Assembly: GCA_958295665.1 (NCBI GenBank)
Contig: OY282559.1
Coordinates: 249,360,764 to 249,424,763, forward strand
From: Tipula vernalis
Taxonomy: Eukaryota > Arthropoda > Insecta > Diptera > Tipulidae
Reading direction: 5' to 3'
Length of the DNA stretch: 64,000 bases
In this document: positions 35,168 through 46,706 of the stretch, in pieces
Numbering within the stretch: the stretch's first letter is position 1
How the letters are laid out: every line of letters begins with the position of its first letter
Translations under genes and position numbers: made by a program
Notes under the pieces: model-generated
Seen by the model: only the letters and a program-made list of their open reading frames with translations
The model's database searches: none
What the model was told of the DNA's origin: nothing

Positions 35168-36225
35168 ATTTAAATTTGTGGCAGTTCTGCTTAAATTCTC
35201 AAAGATCTTTTCGGTGGAAACGGGCCGAAAATAAAAAAATAGTTTCTCGCAATACGAAGTTTTTCTAAAAATATGTACTTTGGTAAAAAACTCCAAGAAT
35301 CATCTTGACCCTTTCCTCTTGAGTAACTAATTATATGACAATTTAGAAAATCCCAGTTCACAAGTTGATAAAAATTGTAATGAATTTCCCACTATAGCTA
35401 TACTAAGCTTTTGGTAGGTAATATTAGAGTATCAAGACATTATGTAACGCCATCACAAAACAATGCTGAGAAAACATCATTTCCTCCTGGAGACTTGTAA
35501 GGCGTAATTTTGTTAAAGCTTAAACTCAAATTCACAACCAAACGGCTCGTTATGCAAAACCACTGAAAAACTTGTAGTTATTAGGCTTAATTATGCCAAA
35601 ATTACCTAAAGTACCTTATGTTATATTTTCGTTCTGTGTGCAACCTATTCAGTAGAATTGACAAAAATGTGAATTGTTGCAGTCTTGGGAACTAATTGTA
35701 AATATAAAATACAATATTTAAGAAATATGGAGATGGCATATCAATTTCCATACCGGTAGGTTATATTAATGATGCCCTAAATACACAAAATGTATCAAAA
35801 GTATCAGAGATTGGTAAGCAAAACCTTTCTTAAATCAGTTTCTTAATGATGTTTCAAGTTTCAACCCATTCACTGTCCCATTTAAAACTAGTTATAAACA
35901 TTTTAACAAGAAGCAACTAGCTATTTCAAAACACTAGAAAAATCAGTATACTGTACATAAAATAAAAAATTAAATTAGGTAATATTTGATAAACACCACC
36001 TCAGGGCCGTCCCTTCTTTGGGTGCAACAGCACCATCTGTTGAACGTAACAGCAACACACGTAATACTAAACATTGCTCCTGCCGCACAGCATGCTTTTC
36101 GACAACTACTGTCACTTCGAATTTGCAATATTTCCAATTGCATTGATTAGTACATCAAAATATTGCCTCGCACAAAGTCAAGCTTAGGTCGTCGTACTCG
36201 CTCCGGGCGGAGCGGAAGCGCTGCG
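35168..36225. other. Non-coding spacer, possibly Helitron leader at its right end
   Basis: No coding features in 35170-36000. Base composition becomes more GC-rich from about 36000, where the sequence may already belong to the 5' leader of the Helitron that starts coding at 36226. Confidence 0.5.
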
Positions 36226-37480
36226 ATGAGTAATTACAGATCAAACTGAGGCACAACGGGCGAACGAGCGAAACAAACAAAGAATGGCTTAAATACGTGC
36301 CGAGGAAGCAGTAGCGCGACTTGCAGCTTCGGATTTGGTTCGCTCTCAACAGAATAAACGCGGCAGGCTGAGGATGGCTGAAAGACGCCAACGAGAAATA
36401 GAAGAGCAGCGTCAAACACGACTCCGTGCTCAGCAATCAATCGATTACAATCGTCTTGCATTCCGGTACAACGTAATATTATTGTTTGAGCCGTCTCATC
36501 GGTAATATGACTGAAGTGTGTGCTCAATGCAAGGCTCTGAAATTTAATGGAGAAACGAAAGGAATGTGTTGCGCCGCCGGAAAAATTAAACTGCCTCAAT
36601 TTGGAGAACCGCCAGAGCCACTAAAATCTTTCCTTGCCGGATATACCGCCGAATCAAAACATTTTCTATCTAACATCAGAAAATGCAGCTCATGCTTCCA
36701 AATGACGTCGTTCAAAGTGAAAGGACAAATTTATCATAAAGCTCGTTCCCTGTTTCCATTCCCAGATGGTCAATATAAACTCCTACAAATGTATTTCATC
36801 GGTGATGGCAATGATGAATTGAATGCACGCTGCGGAATTTCTACTGGCATAAAAAGGTCCATTGTTTCCCAACTACAAAAGCTTCTTCACGTAAAACACA
36901 ATTTAGTTCGTTTGTTTAAAACAGCAATTGACACGATGCCATCTGATACATATAAGATTGTTATTCATGCTGACAAAACGCCTGCTGGAGAAGATGTGTG
37001 AAGATTCAATGCTCCAATTATAGACGAAGTGGCAATTGTTATAGTAGGAGATCAATTCCAACCTAGAGATATGATTCTTCATCTGAGAAACGATCAATTG
37101 ACAAAAGTTGCAGAAACTCATCGATGTTACGATGCCCTGCAATATCCAATGATTTTTTGGAATGGTGCCGTTGGATATCACTTGAACTTTATTATGATAA
37201 ATCCAGTCGGTGGCAAAGAAACAAATAAGGAATGCAGCGCAATGAACTATTATTCATATCCATTAATGATTCGAGAGAATGAAGACAATCACATTTTGAA
37301 ATGCCGTCAACTGTTTCACCAATACATTGTAGATATGTATTTGCATTGTAATACGTTGATTTGCGAGATGCAGTTGTTAATAACGGTAATACAACTAACG
37401 TTGGAAGACTAACGATTTTGCCATCTTCATATACAGGCAGTCCCCGTCATATGCATGAGTACGCCCAAGATATCCTTTCT
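36226..37480 (+). pseudogene. Helitron RepHel, N-terminal part (Helitron-like N domain)
   Basis: Start ATG at 36226 (MSNYRSN, then TGA). After a shift, an Arg/Glu/Gln-rich helical segment reads RAEEAVARLAASDLVRS and AERRQREIEEQRQTRLRAQQ. Then come NRLAFRYN (about 36455), a zinc-finger-like MTEVCAQCKALKFNGE with GMCC (36506-36570), and the Helitron N domain with FRMTSF-like, GQIYHKA, FIGD, TYKIVIHADKTP (36950), APIIDEVAIVIVG (37012), RDMILHLRN, YDALQYPMIFW (37130), NYYSYPLMIRE and SSYTGSPRHMHEYAQD (37424-37470). One in-frame TGA at 36999-37001 stands where relatives have Arg. Coding homology ends abruptly at about 37480, before the Rep catalytic motifs. Confidence 0.9.
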
Positions 37481-37711
37481 TGCCATTATTTCTAAAGGAT
37501 ATTTGAATCCTTTTTCTGATTTTATCTGCTTTTCGGCATTAAATAATTTTCTTTTAAAAGCAGTTAGGGATTCATTTATGAAGACATAGTTTGTATATCT
37601 GAATTGCATAAATGTGAAGACAACTTTCGGCATTCTTTCATCTTTCTCATTATATCATGTTTCAAATTTTTATTATGAAAATAAACAATCACTTTTCCTT
37701 GTTTACCAGTA
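37481..37711. other. Short spacer
   Basis: AT-rich with no recognisable gene, lying between the Helitron fragment and the 3' tail of the minus-strand LINE. Confidence 0.5.
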
Positions 37712-39215
37712 ATTTATTTATTTATTTTATTCCGTGTTTATTACAACATGACAACTAGGTCATTTTACGCAATTACACTGTAATTACATTGTATAAACAG
37801 CAACAAATCCACTTAATCTACATTAGTTTGTACCACAGATCAGTAAAAGAAGAAAAATTATATAGAAAATATGAAGAGATAAAAATAAAATAAAACTAAA
37901 ACTAAAACTAAAACTAGGTCTTCAGATTTATAACTAATTATAAGTAACTGTAAACCAATAATTACATACAGCTATAGATTATTAAGATAATTCACGCATT
38001 CCACCCTAAATCTGTCCAAACGTGTTAAACATTTAATATGTGTTGGAATAGTATTCCATAGCCTAGCACCTCTCCTTATAAATGACCCTTTCATATAATT
38101 AGTACGAGTGTTTGGCAATATTATGTTTTGTGTCCGTAATGACTGAGCAAATACAAGCTTATCATACAGATATTGAGTTTAACGAGTTGTAACAATTTTG
38201 TACATAAAAACTAGAATTCTAAGATTAAAATAATTATCCAAAGAGCATCCAAAAATCTTATTATAGTAAGGTGTCAATCGATCCCTGCGTTTTAATCCAA
38301 AAATGTATCTTAGGCATGAATTATACACTCTTTTAATTCTGGTAAATAAGCAAAAACTTAATTCGGAAAACACTACATCACAATAAAACAGATTGCTAAG
38401 AATTAAAGATCTAGCTAACAGCATCCTGACCTTGATTGGAGTAAATGCAGAGTTACGCCAAAGCATTCGCAGCCCATTGAACATTTTCTGCATAATAGAA
38501 TTCACATGCACATTCCGATCCAAGTGTTTATCCAAGGTCACACCCAAATTCCTTACTGATTCACTAAAAGGTATATTGTCATTACCAACTCTAACACAAG
38601 TTAAGTCCACGTCATAAGTAAAAGGATTACGCTTCTGGGAAAACATGATCACCTGAGACTTTTTCGAATTTAATAACAATTGATTCTCCGCCGACCACTC
38701 AATAATATTATTAATATCCTTGTTCATATATGCAATTACTTCATTAGTAGCTACCATTCTATCACAATTATCAATCTCAATTTCACTAAAAATTTGGATA
38801 TCATCCGCAAACAAATGATAGTGAGACTGTCGAATAGAACTCCCAATATCGTTTATATACATTGCAAATATTAAGGGCCCCATAATAGATCCCTGAGGGA
38901 CACCAGTAGGCAGAGGCAAATAACTAGATTTAACTCCATTAACTTCAACAAATTGAAAGCGATCAGTTAAATAAGATAACATTAATTCCGACGCATTAGA
39001 TGAAAAACTGAAGCAGTTTCTCAATTTATAACAAAATTTAACGAATGATATACAGTTAAAAGCTTTACTGAAATCAAGTAGACATAGCAGAACATAATTG
39101 CCCCTGTCCAGGTAGCTCCTAACAAATTCCATCAAATCCACTAACCGTTGCAGTACTATGTCTTTCCCTAAACCCTGACTGCTGAGAAGATAATAAATTA
39201 CTTGTATTAAGGTAT
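37712..39215 (-). mobile_element. 5'-truncated CR1/L2-like LINE
   Basis: Contains the RT half of ORF2 and a 3' untranslated region of about 460 bp, ending in an ATTT-type repeat at 37712-37730 (AAAT on the coding strand). Endonuclease and ORF1 are missing: 5' truncation near 39215 is the normal outcome of incomplete reverse transcription. Confidence 0.82.
38179..39215 (-). pseudogene. LINE reverse transcriptase, C-terminal two-thirds
   Basis: From 39215 a short block reads QSGFRERHSTATV, then a one-base shift near 39145 leads to a 320-residue open frame: LLCLLDFSKAFNCI (catalytic Asp), PTGVPQGSIMGPLIF, HLFADDIQIF (catalytic Asp pair), WSAENQLLLNSKKSQVIMF, VRNLGVTLDKHL (thumb), and a C-terminal RYIFGLKRRDRLTPYYN block. 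The frame is otherwise clean to the TAA at 38179. No RNase H. The downstream-of-RT RYIFGL.RRDR pattern is common in CR1/L2/Rex-type insect LINEs, but the exact clade is uncertain. Confidence 0.87.
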
Positions 39216-39804
39216 TGTTTAATCTTCTAATCTTTATTCTTTATTTGTTTAGGATCACTTACAGAATAACTTAATCTTACAAAATATGCACTATTTATAC
39301 TCAAACAATAAATTACAGGCAATAAAACATCTGCACCCTAATGACGGCCAAGAACGGTAGGCGTAAATAAAAATAATTGCTTGCCCAATTTTTTTGCACA
39401 TCAGTTGCGGGGTTGTTCCGATGTAATAAAAGCAAAAGGCGGTCAAACAAAATATTAATATGAAAGATTGAACTTCTATAAATCAATAAAAAACAAAAAA
39501 AAAAAAATAAAAAATAAGTGTTTAATTTATTACATTACTTTAACACCAATCAAACGTATTTTGAATATTTTGGCATTTTTCGGTGTTTTGCCCCTAAATT
39601 GCAGGTCAATTTTTTTTCAAAAAATTACGTCATACATGTATTTAAAATGAAACAATAAACCAATTGTTTTCAAAAGTTTTGTAATTTTAGCAAAAAAAGA
39701 CTCCAATTTGCAATAAATGTGTTTGCCCAATTTTTTTTTTACCAACACTGTTCAACTAAATGTTTCTTGTCGAATTATTGGGTAAATAATTGACAATTTC
39801 CCGC
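39216..39804. other. Non-coding spacer
   Basis: AT-rich with an A run near 39493. The phrase TTGCCCAATTTTTTT appears twice (about 39383 and 39724). No gene recognised. Confidence 0.5.
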
Positions 39805-40262
39805 CAGGAATAATGAAATAAAATATTTGATTTTCTAAAAAAGCTTAAAAATAGAGTAGGTACACAAATATAAAAAAGAGATAAACATATGAAATAGGAA
39901 ATGGCACGATATTTACAATAATAAAATAAAAAAAATATACGAAGAAGGTCAACACGTAAAGGGAAAAAACACTAACGAAGTATGATGAGCGGATGACAAA
40001 CAAAAAAAAAACAACAAATTTTGAAAATAATATTTTTATTATTTATTAAGTAGGCTTTGCTTTTTATTTGCTGTCATCTGATAATATGCTTCATATTATG
40101 TATTTGCTTCATTTCTCTTATGTTTACCTTGTTTCTTTATTGTTTGTCATGTTTATTATTGTAAACGTCGCGCCTTTTCCTTTATATTTATATCTCTTTT
40201 TTACATACATGTACTCTATTTTTAAGCTTTTTCAGATATAAAATATCTTATTTTGTTATCAT
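39805..40262. mobile_element. Foldback MITE, about 455 bp
   Basis: An imperfect palindrome over the whole length: AAGCTTAAAAATAGAGTA near 39842 pairs with TACTCTATTTTTAAGCTT near 40212; AAAAAAGAGATA with TATCTCTTTTTT; TTTACAATAATAAA with its complement. The centre is near 40034. No coding. Arms are clearly diverged, so older than the 27633-27887 hairpin. Confidence 0.75.
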
Positions 40263-40859
40263 TATTACCGTAAATTGGAAAAGCTCACGAAAAAATCTTC
40301 CAAGTCAGGTGGAAAATAAAGTTTATAGTTTCAATTGAATCAAAATAAAATTAATTTCGAGTCAATTTTCATTAATATATTTTGAATAAACTGAGGTCAT
40401 ATCTCTCCATATAAAACCTATGGAATAAACATTTTCTTTTGGATTTTTTGATACCTTAAAAAAAGCTTGTTTTCATCATGGAGGCTTTATTTATTAAGTG
40501 GGCTTTGCCTGTATACATGTAGAGCTTAACTAAATTATTGGTATTCTATCTAGACTTTTTGCGGCGTAACTTAATCAATTTTTAAATGATATTATATAAT
40601 TTTATAAATAATTAAATTTAATCTTATTATTAATTTCCTTTTTTCTAGATCTGTAGGAAATTGCTGATTAGTTTAAGTTTAATTTTATGGTTAAATATAT
40701 ATTTTTAACTTTTATTTTTAAGATGTAGGATAAACACGATGAGAACCATTGGTTTACCGTTGTGCTGTTTTCTGTTTGGAATTATTAATTATATATTACT
40801 ATATTAATATTATTAATATTTTTAAAAATTTATTTATTTGTTATATGGGAATTAATTTA
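40263..40859. other. Non-coding spacer with a diverged duplicated block
   Basis: 40590-40700 (around CTAGATCTGTAGGAAATTG) resembles 41800-41910 (CTGGATCGGTAGGAAATTG), suggesting an old tandem duplication of about 1.2 kb. No gene seen. Confidence 0.5.
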
Positions 40860-41225
40860 TAATTTATTTCAGAGAATCTTTGTGTTGTCTTGTGCTGATA
40901 ATTTTTATCAATTTTTATAAATATTACTGAATAATCATACTAACTGTCGGCTATACCTGGATGTTTATAACCGGGCTGTTTGTATCACTACTAATTATCC
41001 TATCCTATCCTTAGATTTTGCTGTGTGTGAAAGGAACATGGTGTTACCCGGCCAGGGTTGGATATGGAGCTGTCACATTTATGTAGTGTCGGAGTGGTTG
41101 TACTTTCTTTGTTATAATGGTTCTTCGATGTCCTCAATGGAAAGCATTCACCTGTGTCATAAAGTTGCTGTGACAAATCAATTCCTCTAGAATTATTAGT
41201 CTTGAATTGGGAAGTCTCCATATTT
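40860..41225 (+). repeat. SINE-like dispersed repeat, copy A
   Basis: Shares with the copy at 58115-58470 the series TGTGTTGTCTTGTGCTGATA, ACTAACTGTCG, CCTTAGATTTTGCTGTGTGT and GGCCAGGGTTGGATATGG. Divergent. The block TGTCGGAGTGGTTGTAC (41090) resembles a tRNA-type A box, but a matching B box is not convincing. Non-coding. Confidence 0.65.
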
Positions 41226-41439
41226 GTTTTCATAAAATGTTAATTTTTTTTTGTAATGTGTAATATATTCTGTTTTGTCCATTAATATATTTTAATTAAT
41301 TTAGTTTTAAAATACTTAAAGGAATCTCTTTTTTAATTTACTAATAAATAATCCAATTTTCAGAATAAACATAGTTCTAGAATTAATCATTATTATAGGG
41401 ATCAAAATTAAACCCGAATTTCAAATTTAAATTTTAGTT

Positions 41440-41645
41440 TGAATCAACCCTCCAGGATTACCAAGTAGTGAATAAGCTGTAGTTTAGAAATTGTGTTGTC
41501 CTGTGCTAACTATTTCTAATTACTAACAATTTACTCTTATTCTTTGGCTGGGGATGGATATATGGGTGTACGATGTGTGCTCGGGAAAATTGAAGATCCG
41601 GTTATAATAATTATTCATTTAAGTAATAAAATTTGTTATTATGAT
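41440..41645 (+). repeat. SINE-like dispersed repeat, copy B
   Basis: TAGAAATTGTGTTGTCCTGTGCTAAC, then ATTTACTC and GGATGGATATATGGGTGTACG match the common core of copies A, C and E. Non-coding. Confidence 0.65.
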
Positions 41646-42094
41646 GTTTATTAATTAAATGTAGTTTTCAGAGTTTTCTGGGAATTTGTATGTTAATTTT
41701 ATTTGTTGATTCTTAATATACTTCAATTAGTACCTAATTGAATTATTGAATTATTAATAAATCTAGGTATTGGGCTGCTGTAATATTATCATTTAAATCA
41801 TTTTATATAAATTTTATAAAATAATTGAATTCATAATTAGCTATATATTTTCTTTTCTGGATCGGTAGGAAATTGATGATTAGTTTTAAGTAAAATTTTA
41901 TGTTTAAACGGTTTAATGTTTATGTTAATTCTTGTTGCAGTAAGTAATAATTTTTAATTGGATATAAAAGGACCATTAATAAGGAAATATGCGCTACTAT
42001 TTTAAATTTTTATTCATTATTTTATCAGGTAATTAATGAAAGACGGACAAGGATGAAATTACAAAATAATAATTTTTTAAGCCCTGTTTTAGAT

Positions 42095-42345
42095 TTAGGA
42101 TTTAGGGAGTCCTGAGTATCCGGCCCTGGATTCCAGAGAAATGATCATCTAATAATATAGTTAGATTGTGCTGTCTTGTAATAACCTATTTATTAAATAT
42201 TGTACTAATAATTTACTAACTATCAAATATCAAACTATCAATCCTTCGGTTTTGTTATATGTGTACGGGTGTACGGCATGGGGCCGGGAGTCCGGGAGAT
42301 CCTGCTATAATGCTTGGTCGTACACTGATAATCAATCATAAAAGT
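42095..42345 (+). repeat. SINE-like dispersed repeat, copy C
   Basis: TTTAGGGAGTCCTGAGTATC, CGGCCCTGGATTCCAGAGA, GATTGTGCTGTCTTGTAATA, then TTTACTAACTATC and GCTATAATGCTTGGTCGTAC, ending in GATAATCAATCATAA. The first 90 bases recur nearly unchanged in copy D. Confidence 0.75.
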
Positions 42346-42409
42346 TTGATTTCAACTTTATTTTCTTTAATTTTATCTTTATTTTGTTATAATGATGTTT
42401 TTTGTAATA

Positions 42410-42644
42410 CAGTAGAATCCGTTTATACCAAACCATGTGTATAACGAACGGGCGCGTATAGTGATCATGTGGTTTTGTCATATAGTTGTGTGCCTTAAAT
42501 TTGCACGAACATTTGTTTTTTCTTATACACTACAAACAAAGAACTACGTTTATAAACGTAAACGAATATTTGATTAAAATGAACACCCGGCTATAGTGAA
42601 CAAAATTATGTCCCTTGAGAGTTTGCTATAAGCGAATTCTACTG
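42410..42644. mobile_element. Pogo/Tigger-like MITE, 235 bp
   Basis: Ends CAGTAGAATCCG and CGAATTCTACTG, flanked by TA on both sides (42408-42409, 42645-42646). CAGTA..CCG ends with a TA duplication are typical of pogo-group elements. Interior AGTGAAC/GTATAACGAAC words, no coding. Confidence 0.8.
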
Positions 42645-42754
42645 TAATTATAATTATAATTTTAGCTTAGTAATTTTAGATTTTCTTAAATATTTTATCA
42701 GGTAAATTAATGAAAGGCGAACAGGGGAAATTACAACATTAAAAATTCTTAATT

Positions 42755-42945
42755 TAGGTTTAGGGAGTCCTGAGTATCCGGCCCTGGATTCCAGAGAGAT
42801 GATCATCTAAAAATGTAGTTAGATTGTGTTGTCTTTTGTGCCGTTAATTTACTAACTATCGATCGCATTGGTGTCTGTAACCGGGTCGAGTCTGTCCCAA
42901 CTAATAATCCTATCCTATCCTTCGGTCAATCAATCAATCAATAAC
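42755..42945 (+). repeat. SINE-like dispersed repeat, copy D, with (TCAA)n tail
   Basis: Begins TTTAGGGAGTCCTGAGTATC like copy C, continues GATTGTGTTGTCTTTTGTGC and TTTACTAACTATC, and ends CGGTCAATCAATCAATCAAT. The short tetranucleotide tail is a mark of target-primed retroposition. Confidence 0.75.
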
Positions 42946-43909
42946 TTGTGCATACCGTGAAAGTCGGGTAGGTATATAGTGATTTTAGTAACTGAATATA
43001 TAAATATTAAACCAATTACTCTAAACCCATTTGGGACTGTGAATAGTGTGCCCGTGTGTATAGGCTATAAATTAACTATTGTCAAATAACTATACCCATT
43101 AATTATTGTAAACACTATATGTGCATATAAATAAAACACTAAAAATAAAAACTGTTCCGGTTGTAATGGGAGGCTGGATATACATGTTAACAGACACAAG
43201 TCCAGAGGTCCGGTGCGGTATATATAGCCGGCTAATGATCAGCGTTGGTCGTGAAGTTTTCGGACATGGACGAATGCTTGAAGAACCGCAGCTGGAGGCT
43301 AATAAATTCCCCTATGAACACAGAAAAAAAAATCACCAAATTTAACAATTCACCCACAGGACCCTAGTAACTAATAATAAAACCGGAACTACAGGACCCC
43401 ATCACTCACCCATCCCTTACTCAACCCCACAAATATAACTCCTCACCACCCATAGCGGAATACATATCACGACTCATACATTTTTCCTCTAAATCCAATT
43501 TCAATCCGACAATGACTCAGAATATGTCAAGCAAATACAAAAAAAAACCTTTGACTCAACCGGATGGCAGGAAAGAGAACGTGATCGAAAAGGAGAACTC
43601 GCCGTCAACTGAAACTAATGTTTGTATAATAAATGATCGGAACCTTGCACAACTGCACTGGGAGCTTTATAATAAAAACTATATACAATGTTATTTAATA
43701 TGAAAAAAAACTAAAGAAATTAAGCAAAAAAAAACTAATAAAAAAAAATTCGGGTGCAATATGCAACTCAAACAACTAAAAGAACAAATGAAACAGATTT
43801 GATATTCCCATGAAGAAAAAAAAATCTTTGAAACGTCACAATAAATCAAATTTACAAAAAAAAAATCCAAACTTATATAAAAATTAGTATATAAATACAG
43901 TTATGATTT
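42946..43909. other. Non-coding or unrecognised stretch
   Basis: 43365-43660 is less AT-rich and C-rich on the plus strand, and two overlapping frames at 43500-43680 read Lys/Glu-rich sequence (one begins MTQNMSSKYKKKP). It could be the 5' end of an unidentified retroelement; no domain was recognised. 43700-43870 is A-rich. Confidence 0.4.
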
Positions 43910-44268
43910 GTATAAATCACTGATCTATACTACATGGATAGAACATGTTCAAAATCTTATGGTACAAAATAGTAATGTCTCTTTTGTAAGACAGAGAGTG
44001 TAATATTTTGTCTCTTTCTTTCAAACTCGAATTTTCGAAAATCAACTTTAAATAAAATAACACTTATCAAAGGACAGTTAAAAATATGATTGGTTTTTAA
44101 TTTTTTTATGATGTAGGTGGGAGCAATATTTTGAGATGAAATAAGGGTGTATTTATTATTATTGTTTAAGGATAAATAAAATTTCTGTTTCATTCCAAAT
44201 TTCAGTTAAAATTATAAATAAAAATATGTTGTATGTTCTAAATAATAATTTGTATTTATTCAAACAGG

Positions 44269-44685
44269 TGATGGAGAATATCCAATAGATTTGTTTGATA
44301 TTGAAGAAGATTCTTACCACGGTGAAGAAAACAGCATTCGTGTATCAGAATTCCTCCAGGAAAACATTATCTCAGCCTTCCAGGAAAATGTAATTGGCTA
44401 TATAAGTGGCTATGTAGTAAAAATTGCTAGAGAAATAATATGGTGGAGCCCACACCTCGGCACTAAAATTATTATTTTTAAAAACTAGAGGTGGTTTAAT
44501 AATTAGGGCTAAAGATGTAACTGATCTGTGCATCATTACAAATTTATACTTTAAAAGTGCCGACATAAATTTGAAGAATAAACATCAAGATGCGAGGCTG
44601 GCGTTACGAATATTACAGGATCTGAATATTACAGATATGTTTCCGTCATTACATAATCATCAATTTGGTACAGAAATACTATAGA
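44269..44685 (+). pseudogene. P-element/THAP9-like transposase, C-terminal exon
   Basis: A plausible splice acceptor (TTCAAACAG) precedes the frame at 44269. It reads DLFDIEEDSYHGEENSIRV, then NVIGYISGYVVKIARE (the G-Y-I-S-G-Y-V pattern is typical of P transposase C-termini), and after a shift near 44470 TRGGLIIRAKDVTDLC, ADINLKNKHQDARLALRIL and MFPSLHNHQFGTEIL before a TAG at 44683. Acidic catalytic residues upstream are absent because the 5' exons are missing. Confidence comes from the C-terminal pattern combined with the 8-bp duplication. Confidence 0.78.
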
Positions 44686-44884
44686 TAACAATCATATATA
44701 TAAGCTAGCTGAAGTAAAATAAAATGTTTTATAAAGATTAAATTTTCACATATTTCACGGCAAATTAACGACCAAAATACGACACACATACGGCATCAAT
44801 TAAGTAGATTAATTTTATTTCACCATGAATAGATTTGTATGATTTGTATGTACATATATATGAATAGATTTATATTAGATTAAT

Positions 44885-46180
44885 ACCGGTGTGAAGTTTT
44901 TGGACACTTTTTTTTTGGGACAAAAATTTAAGCGAGGGTACTGTGAAGTTTTTGGACAAAATTAAGATTTTAGAAAAATTAAGTTTTTGGACATATATTT
45001 ATGCGGGTGTACATCCTTTAACAGTGTATTTAACAAAAATAACGTTATTCAAATAAAATAGGCCACAAATAATTTCTAACAATCATTTCTAATTTTCTTT
45101 TCAACAATTCAACGAATTAATCCCCATAGGCCCTTTGCAAAAAAATTTTGAAAGTTGTTAATAAATCGACGAATTTCGTTTGGAACAAGGACGTTGTTCT
45201 CTATTATACCAAATAGCCAGATTGGCTCATATACTGACTATATAGGTTGTAAAGGGCATACATTGCGGAATTTAAATCACTCAGTGCCATTTTGATATGA
45301 GCCGTAGGGCTCTTTCAAAAAAATTTTGAATATTAATAAATCGACGAATTTCGTTTGGAACAAGGACGTTGTTCTCTATTATACCAAATAGCACGAATCT
45401 CAGAGATTGGCTCATATAGTGACTATATAGGTTGTAAAGGGCATACATTACAAAATTTAAATCACTCAGTGCCATTTTGATATGAGCCGTAGGGCTCTTG
45501 CAAAAAATTTTTGAATGTTGTTAATAAATCAACGAATTTCGTTTGGAACAAGGACGTTGTCAAGGGGACGCTCATATCAAAATGGCACTGAGTGATTTAA
45601 ACTCCACAATGTATGCCCTTTATAGCCTATATAGTCACTATATGAGCCAATCTCTGAGATTCGTGCTATTTGGTATAATAGAGAACAACGTCCTTGTTCC
45701 AAACGAAATTCGGCGATTTATTAACTTTCAAAATTTTTTTGCAAGAGCCCTACGGCTCATATCAGAATGGCACTGAGTGATTTCAATTCCGCAATGTATG
45801 CCGTTTACAACCTATATAGTCACTATATGAGCCAATCTCTGAGATTTTTGCTATTTGGTATAATAGAGAACAACGTCCTTGTTCCAAACGAAATTCGTTA
45901 ATTTTCTAAATTTTTTGGCAAGAGCCCTACAACTCATATCAAAATATGAAAGTGGTGCTGGACTGATTTGCTGAAAAGCATTTTGGAAATGAGTCTTAAA
46001 AATTATTTGAGGCTTGTTTTATTTGAATACTTTTATTTTTGGTTAATAATTGTTAAAAGAAGTATGTACACTTGCATAAACATTTGTCCAAAAACTAATT
46101 TTTTATTTTGTCCAAAAAATTCACAATGTATACTCGCATAAATTTTTGTCTAAAAAAGTGTCCAAACACTTCACACCGGT
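44885..46180. mobile_element. 1.3-kb foldback element nested in the P-like element (9-bp target duplication)
   Basis: Ends ACCGGTGTGAAG and CTTCACACCGGT; TAGATTAAT is duplicated at 44876-44884 and 46181-46189. The subterminal 230 bp on each side repeat GTGAAGTTTTTGGACA-type words three times. The middle is an inverted array of 190-bp units, so the whole element folds into one long hairpin. A 9-bp duplication would fit Mutator-like elements, but the family is unknown. Confidence 0.82.
45116..45950. repeat. Inverted array of about 190-bp units carrying a conserved 64-codon frame
   Basis: Minus-strand units at 45116-45296, 45288-45480 and a partial one to about 45560 face plus-strand units at 45577-45768 and 45768-45950. 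Units at 45281-45475 (minus) and 45584-45776 (plus) keep an intact frame from MALSDLN to a stop after W-H, sharing SHYMSQSLRF and GIIENNVLVPNEIRRF; the plus frame is also open upstream to 45543. The unit at 45768 keeps most of the frame; the one at 45116 has a deletion. No known domain. Confidence 0.8.
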
Positions 46181-46706
46181 TAGATTAATTATATTTCACC
46201 ACGGTATAGATTGATATATTATATTAAATCATTAATAACTTAAATAAAAATTTTTAAAAATCGCTGTATTTCATTCCAAATATTTTTTTGTTTGTTTGTT
46301 TTGGTTCATAACTTGACATTTAATTCCGAAAATTTGTCGCATTACGTGTGTATTCCAGGTGTGCATTATACATTTTAAGGGTTAAATAGTAAGAAATATT
46401 GTAAATAGTTTCTGAAAAACGTAATTATTGTGATATAACTTAAAGTGAAATAAATTGTATTAATTATTTTTAATACATTCATAACATTTTATTAGATTTT
46501 ATGTAAAAAATTAATAATTTCAAATATTTTCGACAATTAATTTATTTAAGTGCGGCCCTATACATCTTGTGTCTCTTTAGATGTAACAACTATATAAAAA
46601 CAAGCGAAATAGTTTTATTAAAAAGTTCTACCATCAAATTGTTGTTGTTTGTGCGTAGAAATTTTGAAGATGTTCTATCCATGTAGTATAGATCAGTGGT
46701 ATAAAT

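Larger units (their letters stand above)
43918..46698 (+). mobile_element. P-like transposon with 8-bp target duplication, internally deleted
   Basis: Terminal inverted repeats of about 40 bp begin CACTGATCTATACTACATGG and end with the reverse complement. GTATAAAT flanks both ends (43910-43917 and 46699-46706). An 8-bp duplication and a fragment of P/THAP9-type transposase inside fit the P superfamily. Only the last part of the gene is present, and a 1.3-kb element has inserted at 44885, so this is a non-autonomous remnant. Confidence 0.85.

Noticed and set aside
41085..41140. tRNA-like promoter (A box) in SINE-like copy A
   Set aside because: Only the A-box resemblance is present; no credible B box at proper spacing and the other copies do not share it.
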